NCBI GenBank assembly: GCA_023254445.1
Contig: JALRLN010000008.1
Location: 1 to 24,585, forward strand
Origin: Candidatus Poseidoniaceae archaeon
Lineage (GTDB): Archaea; Thermoplasmatota; Poseidoniia; Poseidoniales; Poseidoniaceae
Direction of reading: 5' to 3'
DNA: 24,585 nucleotides
A program made the position numbers and the translations under genes. The notes beneath the pieces are model-generated. The model was not told the origin of the DNA and did no database searches. It worked only from the letters and a program-made list of their open reading frames with translations. This document shows, piece by piece, positions 14,769 to 24,002 of this stretch (position 1 is the first letter of the stretch; each line of letters begins with the position of its first letter).

Positions 14769-16097
14769 TCAGGGCGTTACGCGACGGGAATCACGTGGGA
14801 AAGGAATGACCTCTCGAATGTGGTCGGCGCCCGCCAGCCAAGCGATCACGCGGTCTACGCCGAGTCCAAACCCGCCGTGTGGCACGCCTCCATACGCGCG
14901 GGTGTCAATGTAGAACTGGTAGGGCTCACGTGGGACGCCCTCCTCGTCGATGCGTGCGAGGATTTCTTCCTCGGACCAGGTTCGTTCGCCGCCACCGATG
15001 ATTTCACCGTAGCCCTCGGGCGCAAGCAGGTCGTGGCACAGCACGTAGGCGTCGTCGTCTGGGTCAACGCGGTGATAGAACGGCTTCGCAACCTTGGGAT
15101 AGTGCGTGAGGAAATGCGGCACGTCGAAGTCCTGCGTCAGCACCTTCTCCTTGCTGTAGTCGAGGTCTTGCCCCCACTCGATGTCGACGCCCATGCCCTG
15201 CAGCGTTTCGACCGCTTCGTCGTACCGCATGCGGGGGTAGGGGCTTTCGGCATACCGTTCAACGGTGTTCAGGTCACGGCCAAGCGATTCGAGCGCGTCG
15301 CTTCGCTCCTCAAGCAAGGTGGCCGCGATGCGCCGGACCACGCCCTCGCCGTGCTGCATGATCTCGTCGTTGCTGGCCCAGGCAACTTCCATTTCGGCGT
15401 GCCAAAATTCCGTGAGGTGCCTGCGGGTTCGGGATTTTTCAGCACGGAAGGACGGCGCAACGGTGTACAGGCGTTCAAGCGCGGGCATGGCCGCCTCAGC
15501 GTACAACTGCCATGATTGTGTCAAGTAGGCCGTTCTGCCAAAGTAAGGCACTTCGAAGAGCGTTGAGCCTCCTTCCACGGCACCCGCCACAAAATTTGGC
15601 GCTTGGTATTCGACGAAGTCGAGGTCACGGAAATAGCCGTGAATGGCGCCGAAGGCAGACGATCGAATCTGCAACATTGTTGTCATTCGAGAGGTGCGGA
15701 GGTAGAGGTGGCGGTTGTCGAGCAAGAATTCTGTCTCGCCACCGTCCGCCGCCACCATGGCCGATTCGGTGATGGGGAAGGGGCGTTCCGGGTCGACGCC
15801 ACCAACCACGTTTCCAGAAAGCACGGCGAGTTCATGCCCTCCGTCGGCCCGCTCATCGACCTTTACGGTGCCTTTCAGGATCATCGAGGATTCGATAAGC
15901 GCCTCGCTGAGCAAGGCAAAGACCTCGTCGCCCACGGTGTCTCGCTTGACAACGCACTGAATGCTCCCGGTTGAGTCCCGCAGCACAACGAACCGAAGGT
16001 TGTTGTTGCCGCGTGTTCGCTTGACCCAGCCTTTCAGTTCCACTTCGGCGCCGTCGTGAGCGCCAGACTGCACATCACCGATGAAGACCGACTTCAT
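14769..16097 (-). CDS. asnS: Asparaginyl-tRNA synthetase
   Basis: Class II synthetase of 442 residues. The N-terminal OB fold binds the anticodon (VELKGWVKRTRGNNNLRFVVLRD, SIQCVVKR). The catalytic domain shows FVEYQAPNFVAGAVEGGSTLFEV (motif 2 region entry, with the GG of the AsnRS-type amino-acid pocket), FRAEKSRTRRHLTEFWHAEMEVAW, and motif 3 GGFGLGVDRVIAWL near the C-terminus. TEFWHAEME rather than the AspRS-type TEYxSxDxE argues for AsnRS, and LLDNRHLYLRT is a typical archaeal AsnRS segment. Its presence implies direct Asn-tRNA charging. ATG at 16097; CTAAAG about 28 bases upstream could be a TATA box for a leaderless transcript. The gene ends one base from the opposing small-membrane-protein stop. 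Confidence 0.94.
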   Translation of the reverse strand: MKSVFIGDVQSGAHDGAEVELKGWVKRTRGNNNLRFVVLRDSTGSIQCVVKRDTVGDEVFALLSEALIESSMILKGTVKVDERADGGHELAVLSGNVVGGVDPERPFPITESAMVAADGGETEFLLDNRHLYLRTSRMTTMLQIRSSAFGAIHGYFRDLDFVEYQAPNFVAGAVEGGSTLFEVPYFGRTAYLTQSWQLYAEAAMPALERLYTVAPSFRAEKSRTRRHLTEFWHAEMEVAWASNDEIMQHGEGVVRRIAATLLEERSDALESLGRDLNTVERYAESPYPRMRYDEAVETLQGMGVDIEWGQDLDYSKEKVLTQDFDVPHFLTHYPKVAKPFYHRVDPDDDAYVLCHDLLAPEGYGEIIGGGERTWSEEEILARIDEEGVPREPYQFYIDTRAYGGVPHGGFGLGVDRVIAWLAGADHIREVIPFPRDSRRVTP

Positions 16098-16263
16098 GGA
16101 CTCCCCATCCCGCGCTCATGCCTTTAGCACTTCAACGTCCCCATTCGGTTCCGCTTTGACGGTTGGCGTCGGTCCATGCCTCGGTTCAGCCGGAGCGCGT
16201 GTGGCATGACGTTTTGGCGTGGCATGCGTTACCCCACCGGGCGGGCTCGTTCAAGGATGAAAG

Positions 16264-16337
16264 CGGGCCTGACGGGGTTCGAACCCGCGACCGACGGATT
16301 AAGAGTCCGTCGCTCTACCTGACTAAGCTACAGGCCC
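16264..16337 (-). tRNA. tRNA-Lys (anticodon CTT)
   Basis: On the minus strand: fully paired acceptor GGGCCTG/CAGGCCC, D arm GCTT/GAGC, anticodon stem ACGGA/TCCGT with loop CTCTTAA (anticodon CTT), five-base variable region, T stem GCGGG/CCCGT with loop TTCGAAC, and discriminator G. No CCA is encoded (next bases CTT). No intron. It lies between asnS and rpiA. Confidence 0.96.
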
Positions 16338-16356
16338 GTGCCGGGCTCCCGCCTCC

Positions 16357-16367
16357 CGTATATCAAG
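16357..16367 (-). promoter_or_regulatory. TATA box of tRNA-Lys
   Basis: CTTGATATACG, read on the minus strand, is the only AT-rich patch in the 39-base spacer between the rpiA stop and the tRNA. It is centred about 24 bases before the mature 5' end, suiting a TBP/TFB promoter. Confidence 0.5.
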
Positions 16368-16376
16368 GACTCGGGC

Positions 16377-17081
16377 TCAGTTGCCCATGCGTCCGTTTGC
16401 GTTGACAAGGCGTTCGACACCGTTCGAGCCAGCGAGGTACACCACATCGCACATGCCCACAAACAAGCCGACCTGCACAACGCCTGCCAACTGGAGCAGT
16501 GAGCGCTCGCTTTCCTGCGGGTCCGTGATTCGTGGACCGGTGAACGCATCGGCGATGTGGTTCCCATTGTCCGTGACGACGAGACCGTCGCTCCCCTCTC
16601 GAAGCCGCACCTCGCATCCAAGGACTTCGGCAATCGCTCGGACGGTGGTGTGTGCCGCGAAAGGGGTCACTTCGATGGGGAGGGGGAAGGCCCCAAGCAC
16701 GTCGACCTGCTTCCTGTCGTCGGCCACCACAACCATGGCACGTGATGCTTGGGCCACGACCTTCTCACGGAGCAAGGCGGCGCCTCCGCCCTTGATCAGG
16801 TGGAAGGACGGGTCAAATTCATCGGCGCCGTCGATGACGAGGTCAAGGGACGGGACGTCATCAAGGTCCACCAGGGGGATGCCCAACGTACGTGCAAGGG
16901 CTGCCGTGGCCTCGCTGGTGGGGACGCCAACGACCTCCAGCCCTTCTTCGTCTTGGCGCCGTGCGAGTTCAACAATGGTGTGGTGCACCGTGCTTCCCGT
17001 TCCAAGGCCGATGCGCATGCCGCTGCTCACATGATCGCAGGCGGCGATACCCGCGAGTCGCTTGGCCTCCTCCACGTCCAT
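16377..17081 (-). CDS. rpiA: Ribose-5-phosphate isomerase A
   Basis: Interconverts ribose 5-phosphate and ribulose 5-phosphate, supplying PRPP and nucleotide synthesis. The 234 residues match the RpiA length. The phosphate-binding loop is GLGTGST (residues 25-31), followed by VGVPTSEAT, the catalytic DGADEFD motif and KGGGAALLREKVVA, which contains the conserved glutamate; ADDRKQVDVLG and the final VVQVGLFVGM strand complete the fold. ATG at 17081, divergent from the giant surface protein. A run of the same strand continues through tRNA-Lys and asnS, but the tRNA has its own promoter-like box, so a single operon is not implied. Confidence 0.95.
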   Translation of the reverse strand: MDVEEAKRLAGIAACDHVSSGMRIGLGTGSTVHHTIVELARRQDEEGLEVVGVPTSEATAALARTLGIPLVDLDDVPSLDLVIDGADEFDPSFHLIKGGGAALLREKVVAQASRAMVVVADDRKQVDVLGAFPLPIEVTPFAAHTTVRAIAEVLGCEVRLREGSDGLVVTDNGNHIADAFTGPRITDPQESERSLLQLAGVVQVGLFVGMCDVVYLAGSNGVERLVNANGRMGN

Positions 17082-17174
17082 GGTGAATCATGCGGCCTCC
17101 CGGTCCAAGAAGGTGCGTGGAGGTTGAGGGTCGGAGGGCGAAGCATTCAATGGCGTGAACAAGCGTCTCGCAGC

Positions 17175-20100
17175 ATGCACAAGCGGCTGCGAGGCGGCGC
17201 GCTGATGCTGCTCCTTCTGCTGCTTGCTCCGTGGAGCATGAGCCTCCCAGCCCCCCTCGAGGTTGGGGCTGGGTCGTCCAGCAACGCCTTGGGCGATGTC
17301 GAAACCGTCGTGATCGGTGGTGTGCAGGGCGGCGTGGACGACCGGCTTTCCATCGACGTCGACGATGGGCGCTCGATCGCTCGTATCGACCTCAGCATGG
17401 AACCTGCAGCCCTCGGTCGCAGCACGGCAGGCACATGGACGGGCCCCTCGGCATGGAACGCCTCAGGGGTGGTCTACGACGGCATGGACGTCAACAGCAG
17501 CGTCTTGAGGATCCTTCCGAACGGCGCCTATTGGGACTTTGAATCGCCCGGCCACGGCTGGACCCTCGACGGGGGTGGAAACGTGTGGAAGGTCGGCTAC
17601 GACTCCACGCTTGGTCCGACAGGGGGTGTTGCTTCGGGGAGCAATGCGTTGTACACCTACGACGGTTCGTATCCGAATTCCATGAGCCAATTTTGGGCCT
17701 CATCGCCGACGATGGATTGCAGCGGCTGCTCGGGTTCGTGGACGTTGAGTTACATGCGGCGTCTTGGTGTTGAGTCGAGTTCGTGGGACCACGCCTACGT
17801 GCAGGTGAAGGACCCGCAAGGGGCATGGGTGAACGTCTGGAGCAACGGGGGGACGATGAACGAAGGGAGCTTCACCTCCGTCTCGCACGACATCTCCACC
17901 TACATTGCCGGAAACTCGGCCTTCGCCGTCCGCTTCGGTCTTGGGACGTCCGACGGCTCCGTGACCTACACCGGCTGGAACCTCGATGACATCCTGATCG
18001 AGCCCACCGGCGGGGTCACGGGAACAGGCGTGGGCGATTGGACCTCTGCCCCCTTTGGCCCTGAGGTCGATGGCGCTCCTCATTCCCGCCTGCACCTCGA
18101 TGCCGAGGTGCCCGACGGGGCGGTGCTGGAGGTCACGATCCTCGATGCACTGACGGGAACCCCCGTGCCTGGTTTTACGGCCTTGTCCACCACCAGCATC
18201 GATCTCGGAGCCATCGACGCTCACCAGCGGCCACTCTTGCGGGTGCACCTCGCGCTTGAGGAGGGTTCGGAGGGAGGCCCTCAAATCGGCGCCATTGGCG
18301 TCGGGGGGCGTGAACTGCACGAGATGGAGACCTTCCCCTTCCACGGGTGGCTCAACGACAACGGGGGCGCTGTGGACGAGGTCGCCACGTTGAGCCAGAC
18401 CAGCCAAGAGGTGACCGTCACGGGGGCCATTCTTGGACCGGTGCGTACCGCGCGTGCAGGCATCGGCGCGTTGGTCAGTGAGCATGACGCAAGCGGAGCG
18501 TCCGTGGAGATCAGCCTTGACGAAGGGCCTTGGTTGGAACTCGATGGCGAAGGCGGCTTGGTTCCGCTTTCGGACATCTCGCATCGGTATCAGATGCGAA
18601 TTGTCCCAGACACGACGGGTTCGTCGTGGACCCTCGGACGGCTCATGGTGGATTTGCTTCCATCCCCGGCCCCGCTCCATCCGATGCTGGACGTGGGTGC
18701 GGACGGAGCAGGTGAATGGGGGTTGCTGGATCGCTCCCACGGCCGTCTTGGCCTGCAGGATCGCTTCATCGACGGTGCAGGATGGAAGGAAGCCACAATG
18801 GTCGCTGGGGCCGACCTCTCGTTCAGCACCTACCTTCCAGCTTCTGGTGTGGCGGCCTTCGGTCTGGTGCTTGACGCTCCCGCGGGAGGCATGGGCCGCC
18901 TCTCGATGAGCATGCACGTGGGCAACCAGCAGGTCAGCAGCGTCGTCAACGTCACGCACGCCCTCGCTGAGGGCGAGGCGATGCTTCCCTCGGTGGACCT
19001 CGCGTTGCTCAACCAGGCCCTTGCCGGTGGTCGGGATGCGGGTCCGGTGGGGTTGGACCTGGTGCAGGTCGACGTTGTGCTCTCCGGCACGGCCAGCAGC
19101 ACGGGCGTGCTCGTGGTTGGTGGCCTCTTTGCCCCCTATCACCGCAGCCTCGATGCGACCTTGACCGCGGGTCATCCGCTGGTGGTGGCCCTCAACGGGG
19201 CGCTTGGCGAAGTCCCGCCCGTGGATGGGGTGCGTACGCTTCACCTTCCAGTGTCCCTCGCAGCGGCCGGGGCGGTGCGCGTGTCGGTTGACGATCTTCG
19301 CACGACCGTTTCCGTCGACGTTCTGGACGTTGATTTTACGCCCGATGTCATGACCTTGGTGCCCGGTGATGCATGGTACGAGATGAACGCCACGTTTGAT
19401 GCGACCGCTCTTGGGAGTTCGAATTTTCTCGCGGACATGGTGACCCAAGGGTGGTCCACGCGTTTGGTCCTGCATGCTCCGGGTGCTTCGGCAACGGTGG
19501 ACTGCCCTGTCTCCGCACTTCCTCTGAGCGGCGAAACGATGGACCAGTGCACACACACGGGGACGGCGCTGGAATGGACCGCATCGGACAGCGATGGGGG
19601 GGCCGAGGCGGGCGGTGCCGGAACGACGGTGTGGGTCTCCATGACCTTCCGCTTGCCTGTGGCTTGGGGCGACGAACCAAGTGCTGTCCTTTCGCTCTCG
19701 CTCGTGGCGCCAACAGGCCCGATGCTGCCGGCCTCCCGTTCCTTTGGACTCGGTTCCTTCAGCGGCATCGCTCACGACGTAGGAGTCACATCGTGGTGGG
19801 TGTCGACCTCGTCAGGTTTTGCCGCGTTGCCAGGCGAAGGCTGGCTCGCTCCCGGCGATGAAGCCAGCGTTGAGGTGGATGTTGGGTTCAGCCATGTGGC
19901 GATGGCCGCGGCACCTCGTCCTGGAGACCTCATGCTGCGCGTGCGGGTCAACGGTGTCGAGGTTGGCTCGACCTCTTCTGTGACCGACGGGCACGCACGC
20001 TTCCCCTTCACCGTCCCCTCCTTTGTGCCTGAGATCGACGTCCGAATCGACCTTGAACCGCTCAAGGGGCAAGATCGGGTGGACGAAACCGACGCTTCTG

Positions 20101-22094
20101 CTACCTTCGCCTTGGACACCGTTGCGCCCGTGCTCCTTGGAACCAGCACGCCCAACCGCACCCACCTCCCACAGGCCCGGGACCATGAGCACCACCTCCT
20201 CGTGGGGGATCGGCCCGTGCTCCCATCACGAGGGCAGGTCGTGGTGTGGCGTTCGTGGGTGGATGACCTCGACGGCGACAGGGGCATCGATGGGTCGGAA
20301 TTCACTGCCATGCCGCTTGACGTGCCAGAGGATCTGACCTTCCTGCAGGGCACCTACGCCTTCACGCTGGATGCATCCGGTGCCCGAGACGGTGACTGGT
20401 ATGCCTTTTACTACCGAATCGCAGACGCGGCGGGGCACCCTCTGCTCGGGGTGGGCAACGCCACCGAGCCAATGTCCATCGTGCAGGTGTCGACTGACAC
20501 CGCGCCAACGTCCGGGGACCTCTCAAGCGCCTCATGGTCGGTGGAGGCTCCGGTGTGGTTGCATCCCGATGAACGCGTCTCGCTCTACGTTCCGTTGGGG
20601 GACGACAACGGCGTCAGCGATATTGCCTCTGTGGTCGTTGATCTCGACTTGGACGTGGACGATGCATTGAGCCTCCGCTGGACGCCGACCACGGGGTGCG
20701 AGGAAGCGCACGCCTTCCTGCGTATCCACGGTTGCACCCTGCACGCCAATGGGCAAGGCCCGAGCCCCTTCCCTGCTCAAGGGGTGCTTGAAATCGACCT
20801 GTCGATTGAATGGGGTTTCGACCCGGACACCTCAGCCCTTCGGGTGCCTTCCGTGACCGTGGCAGACCGGGGTGGGCAATTCACCTCGAGCCGCTTCGAA
20901 AACCTCGCGTGGCGGGCCTCGTCTGAGGTCGAGGTGAATCCAGAAACCGTCGTCCTTCACTCGGATGGGCACCTCCTCGAGGACGGTCAGGCTCAGGTCC
21001 GACCGTCGTCCTCGCTCACCGTCGATGCTGGATTCCAGTGGGTGCACTCCGGGCGCGACGTCATGCATCCGCTGGAGATTGCCGCCCTCTTGGACGATTC
21101 ACGTAGCAACGGGACCATCGAGGATGGGCAGGTGCACCTCTCCCTCATCGCACCGACCTCATCCGGGACGCATGGACTGCTGCTTCACGTGGTGGAGGCC
21201 CCAGATGGTTTGGTGCATCGTGGCGCCGACGCCTTCGTGCGTCGTTTGACGGTTGACGTCGCGGCCCCGTACACCACGGCCCTCACCGCGCCTCGGATGG
21301 GAACGGTCTTGCTCGAGGACGCGTGGTCTTCCGTGGTCGTGGACGTGCGGGTGAACGAGGATGTCGGCCTCGGGGACGTGTCGTTGGGATGGCGCGTGAT
21401 GGTCAGCGGCTTCGGTTTAGCGGGGGAAACCATCGCGAACGGGACCGAGCCGATGCTGCTTCGAGGTGCCAGAAACGCGGGCGAGGGGCTGCCGCTTCGA
21501 GCAATCCTCGACCTTGACGCGGCCGTTCCCGACCAACTTCGAACACAGCGGCTCGAACTTCGCGTTTGGGTCGTCGGCAGCGACCTTGCCGGTCAGCCCT
21601 TTGACGAGGAAGGCAACGCTCCCACCGACCCCCTTGGTGTGTGGTTGTTGGAACAGCGCGTTCCCGTGTTCGGTTTCGATACGACGCCGTTTGAACGGGT
21701 CGACGCCGGGCACGTTGGGGGCTCCATCCACTACGGATACACCGTGTTGAATTCCGGGAAGGGGGCCGGCGACGTCCAGGTCATTGTTGAGGTGGTCGCC
21801 GGCGACGGAACCCGAACGAGGATCGACGCGAGGTCGTTGTCGATTCCTCCGGGTGTGGTTGACGGGTACGAGGGCACCTGGGTCCCGACCTTTTCGGGGC
21901 CGGTCCGATTCGAATACATCCTCGTGGACGGGACCACCAGCGTTGGGGACACGCACCTCATTGACGACGCCCAACGCTCGGGCGTGCTTGGCGTTGCGGG
22001 CGGCGGCCTCGGAGGAGCCTTGGTCGTGCTCTTGGGGGCCACGCTCATCGGTGGGGTGGCCTTCAGGTTCGCACGCAACGACAACCGCGCATGA
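17175..22094 (+). CDS. Very large secreted surface protein with MAM-like and CARDB-like modules
   Basis: A 1,639-residue exported protein. The ATG at 17175 starts a textbook signal peptide (LMLLLLLLAPWSMSLPAP); the open frame further upstream is antisense to rpiA and rejected. Residues ~118-277 form a jelly-roll, MAM/immune-inhibitor-A-like lectin fold: they open with YWDFESPGHGWTLDGG and close with the diagnostic GWNLDDILIEP. The central ~1,200 residues are beta-rich, Asp/Gly/Thr/Ser-rich and acidic, as in tandem Ig-like domains. Near residues 1515-1590 a CARDB-like domain appears (IHYGYTVLNSGKGAGDV). A C-terminal helix (GGGLGGALVVLLGATLIGGVAF) followed by RFARNDNRA anchors it. Probably adhesion, cell-envelope or substrate binding; no catalytic motif seen. 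rnpB begins 34 bases downstream. Confidence 0.85.
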   Translation: MHKRLRGGALMLLLLLLAPWSMSLPAPLEVGAGSSSNALGDVETVVIGGVQGGVDDRLSIDVDDGRSIARIDLSMEPAALGRSTAGTWTGPSAWNASGVVYDGMDVNSSVLRILPNGAYWDFESPGHGWTLDGGGNVWKVGYDSTLGPTGGVASGSNALYTYDGSYPNSMSQFWASSPTMDCSGCSGSWTLSYMRRLGVESSSWDHAYVQVKDPQGAWVNVWSNGGTMNEGSFTSVSHDISTYIAGNSAFAVRFGLGTSDGSVTYTGWNLDDILIEPTGGVTGTGVGDWTSAPFGPEVDGAPHSRLHLDAEVPDGAVLEVTILDALTGTPVPGFTALSTTSIDLGAIDAHQRPLLRVHLALEEGSEGGPQIGAIGVGGRELHEMETFPFHGWLNDNGGAVDEVATLSQTSQEVTVTGAILGPVRTARAGIGALVSEHDASGASVEISLDEGPWLELDGEGGLVPLSDISHRYQMRIVPDTTGSSWTLGRLMVDLLPSPAPLHPMLDVGADGAGEWGLLDRSHGRLGLQDRFIDGAGWKEATMVAGADLSFSTYLPASGVAAFGLVLDAPAGGMGRLSMSMHVGNQQVSSVVNVTHALAEGEAMLPSVDLALLNQALAGGRDAGPVGLDLVQVDVVLSGTASSTGVLVVGGLFAPYHRSLDATLTAGHPLVVALNGALGEVPPVDGVRTLHLPVSLAAAGAVRVSVDDLRTTVSVDVLDVDFTPDVMTLVPGDAWYEMNATFDATALGSSNFLADMVTQGWSTRLVLHAPGASATVDCPVSALPLSGETMDQCTHTGTALEWTASDSDGGAEAGGAGTTVWVSMTFRLPVAWGDEPSAVLSLSLVAPTGPMLPASRSFGLGSFSGIAHDVGVTSWWVSTSSGFAALPGEGWLAPGDEASVEVDVGFSHVAMAAAPRPGDLMLRVRVNGVEVGSTSSVTDGHARFPFTVPSFVPEIDVRIDLEPLKGQDRVDETDASATFALDTVAPVLLGTSTPNRTHLPQARDHEHHLLVGDRPVLPSRGQVVVWRSWVDDLDGDRGIDGSEFTAMPLDVPEDLTFLQGTYAFTLDASGARDGDWYAFYYRIADAAGHPLLGVGNATEPMSIVQVSTDTAPTSGDLSSASWSVEAPVWLHPDERVSLYVPLGDDNGVSDIASVVVDLDLDVDDALSLRWTPTTGCEEAHAFLRIHGCTLHANGQGPSPFPAQGVLEIDLSIEWGFDPDTSALRVPSVTVADRGGQFTSSRFENLAWRASSEVEVNPETVVLHSDGHLLEDGQAQVRPSSSLTVDAGFQWVHSGRDVMHPLEIAALLDDSRSNGTIEDGQVHLSLIAPTSSGTHGLLLHVVEAPDGLVHRGADAFVRRLTVDVAAPYTTALTAPRMGTVLLEDAWSSVVVDVRVNEDVGLGDVSLGWRVMVSGFGLAGETIANGTEPMLLRGARNAGEGLPLRAILDLDAAVPDQLRTQRLELRVWVVGSDLAGQPFDEEGNAPTDPLGVWLLEQRVPVFGFDTTPFERVDAGHVGGSIHYGYTVLNSGKGAGDVQVIVEVVAGDGTRTRIDARSLSIPPGVVDGYEGTWVPTFSGPVRFEYILVDGTTSVGDTHLIDDAQRSGVLGVAGGGLGGALVVLLGATLIGGVAFRFARNDNRA

Positions 22095-22128
22095 GGGATG
22101 CGTTGAAAACACCGGCCACTCCCTTCTG

Positions 22129-22439
22129 GGTGGAGGGAGTGGGAGGACCGCTGACAGAGCCAGACTCTGAGGAAAGTCCCCTCTCCGTAGTGCAGATGGG
22201 CCGCACAAGCGGCAGGTCGGAGACGATCAGGTCAATGCAGCAGAAACGAACGTTGCGTGGGGTGAACGATGATGTCGAAGGACGGAGGTTTCCACGTTGG
22301 CGATGAGACGAGCAACCCCATCGGAGCAAGCCCAGACAGCCCTGACGACGCGGCACGCCGAGGGGCGGGTAGGGTGCATAGTTGAATGCGGTCACCGGCA
22401 ACGGGAACAGAAAGGGGCTTACTCCCCGCTCCCTCCACC
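22129..22439 (+). ncRNA. rnpB: RNase P RNA
   Basis: The catalytic RNA that removes tRNA 5' leaders. The universal CR-I sequence GAGGAAAGTCC is at 22169-22179, and the 3' conserved ACAGAAAGGGGCTTAC at 22407-22422 matches the ACAGAA..GGCUUA block, preceded by TAGTTGAATGCGGTC as in many RNase P RNAs. The ends are set by a 15-pair P1 helix: GGTGGAGGGAGTGGG (22129-22143) pairs with CCCGCTCCCTCCACC (22425-22439), with one G-T wobble. About 311 bases is normal for an archaeal type A RNA. TTGAAAAC at 22103-22110 is a possible TATA box. The last 21 bases overlap the C-terminal codons and stop of the opposing MMPL gene. Exact ends may shift by a few bases. Confidence 0.93.
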
Positions 22440-24002
22440 TTCCTCGAGAACGGCGTCGAGCGCTTGCATTCGTTCGCTGCTCGTCACGCCACCGCTGAAA
22501 TCAACGGCGCGTGAACGGTGTTTGATCAACGACCGAAGGTCCAATTCACCTGCGAGCAATGCAGGCAGGAGGAAGCAACTGGTCAGGAAGGCTGCAGCGA
22601 TGAGCAAAGCCATGATGGTAAAGAAATTCACGAGCCCTGGGAAAGCGACCAAGAATCCAGCCGCAATGCCTGAAATCGTCGTCGCAGACGTCTCAAAGAT
22701 GGTTTGTCCCGTGCTTTCGACGGCGTGAGCAAGTCCCGTTGGGGATTCCCCTTCTTCTCGAATACGGTGCATCATGTGAATGGCGTCGTCGACACCGATG
22801 CCGAACACGATGGTGCCGATCATGGCCGTGAAGATGTTCACGTTGACGTCACCGCTCCGCATCATCAGGGGTTGCCAGAGGATAACCACGGCCACCGGAA
22901 CCATGGTGTAGAGCCCGATCCGAGGGGACCGGAAGATGGCCATGAGGAAGAGGGTGAGCACGGCCATCGTGATGATCGTGGTGCGCGTTTGTGTCTCGTG
23001 GATGCCTTCGTTGATGTCGAGGGACACCGGCAGGCCACCGGTCAAGTGGGAGGAGCGCGTGCTTTGCAGCAAGGGTTCGTCGTCGAGGATGTCATCGATG
23101 TCGTTGCGCAACCCAGCAGCCACATTGAGGTTCATGTACGGCTGCTCGACGTAGACGATGGCTTTCGTTCCAGCCTCGTTGAGGAGCATGGAGCGGACTT
23201 CTTCGGACAAGGTGTCAAACACCACGTTCACCATGTCCCGACGAAGGGCCTCTCGGCCTCCTTCTCCGCTGGCTTCGAGGAGGAGCCATGGTCCGCATTC
23301 AATCGGATCGTTGGATTCCCAGCACTCATCGTGGAGCAGGTCCCACAGGCTTCCCTCGTACAGGGTGACGCCACCTGCGAGTTCGATGGTGACGGGGATT
23401 GACCTGAGGAAGAGCACGATGCTCGTCGTGTTGGTCGACTCAACCTGCGTGACGAGACGCTCGATTCGGTCAATTTCATCGAGCACGGGCAGGTCTCGGA
23501 TGTTGTCGGTGCCGTTCTGATTCGCACGTTGCGAGGCATCGAAGACAAACAAGGACGTTTGACCTGAGTCGAATTGTTGCGAATAGGTGGCGAGTTTCTC
23601 AAGCGAATCGATCCCGTCTGGTGCTTCGGAGGACCCAGTGATGGGTTCGGACAAGGCATCCAGGTTCGCAACCCCCACGGCGGTGACCATCACAACGACG
23701 CCAACGACGGCGTACCAGTGCTGCACAGGTGCTTTGCTGACCGGGCTCCATGCCGCGGCCGTCGCTCGTCGGTTGTAGCGCAGCAGCCACGCTAACGTTG
23801 GAACCAAGAGCAAACTGAACACCAGCGTTGAGGCGATGCCAAGCACCAAAGTGACGCCCACGGACCGAATGGGGGTCACCGGTACGATGGCAGGTGCCAT
23901 CAACACCGAGAAGCCGATCACCGTGGTGACGGCGGACAACAGCACGGCCGCCCCGGTGGTTCGGGTCATCTCCATGATGCACCTTCGGTAAAGGCTGGAC
24001 AC
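22419..24002 (-). CDS. RND/MMPL-family exporter, N-terminal half missing (truncated at junction)
   Basis: The C-terminal part of a sterol-sensing-domain-like RND transporter. It opens inside the first membrane domain (MEMTRTTGAAVLLSAVTTVIGF, then VTLVLGIASTLVFSLLLVPTL, equivalent to TM5-6). After one further TM helix comes the second exported domain (~residues 110-330) and a full second membrane domain: RTTIITMAVLTLFLMAIF, TAMIGTIVFGIGVDDAIHMMHRIREEGES, ISGIAAGFLVAFPGLVNFF, and LIAAAFLTSCFLLPALL. The FGIGVDDAIH motif carries the TM4 aspartates typical of proton-driven RND pumps. The first TM helix, first exported domain and TM2-4 of the first half are missing. The in-frame stop at 24018-24020 falls where composition changes, so truncation reflects the junction rather than a natural start. 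The cargo is unknown. The C-terminus (EEGGGSGE) overlaps rnpB. Confidence 0.85.
   Translation of the reverse strand: MSSLYRRCIMEMTRTTGAAVLLSAVTTVIGFSVLMAPAIVPVTPIRSVGVTLVLGIASTLVFSLLLVPTLAWLLRYNRRATAAAWSPVSKAPVQHWYAVVGVVVMVTAVGVANLDALSEPITGSSEAPDGIDSLEKLATYSQQFDSGQTSLFVFDASQRANQNGTDNIRDLPVLDEIDRIERLVTQVESTNTTSIVLFLRSIPVTIELAGGVTLYEGSLWDLLHDECWESNDPIECGPWLLLEASGEGGREALRRDMVNVVFDTLSEEVRSMLLNEAGTKAIVYVEQPYMNLNVAAGLRNDIDDILDDEPLLQSTRSSHLTGGLPVSLDINEGIHETQTRTTIITMAVLTLFLMAIFRSPRIGLYTMVPVAVVILWQPLMMRSGDVNVNIFTAMIGTIVFGIGVDDAIHMMHRIREEGESPTGLAHAVESTGQTIFETSATTISGIAAGFLVAFPGLVNFFTIMALLIAAAFLTSCFLLPALLAGELDLRSLIKHRSRAVDFSGGVTSSERMQALDAVLEEGGGSGE

Noticed and set aside
16749..17174. Upstream extension of the surface protein over rpiA
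   Set aside because: That part is antisense to rpiA; the signal peptide starts at the ATG at 17175.
17700..19775. A 691-residue minus-strand frame inside the giant surface protein gene
   Set aside because: Arg/His/Gly-rich composition typical of antisense shadow frames; the + strand frame has a signal peptide, domains and an anchor.
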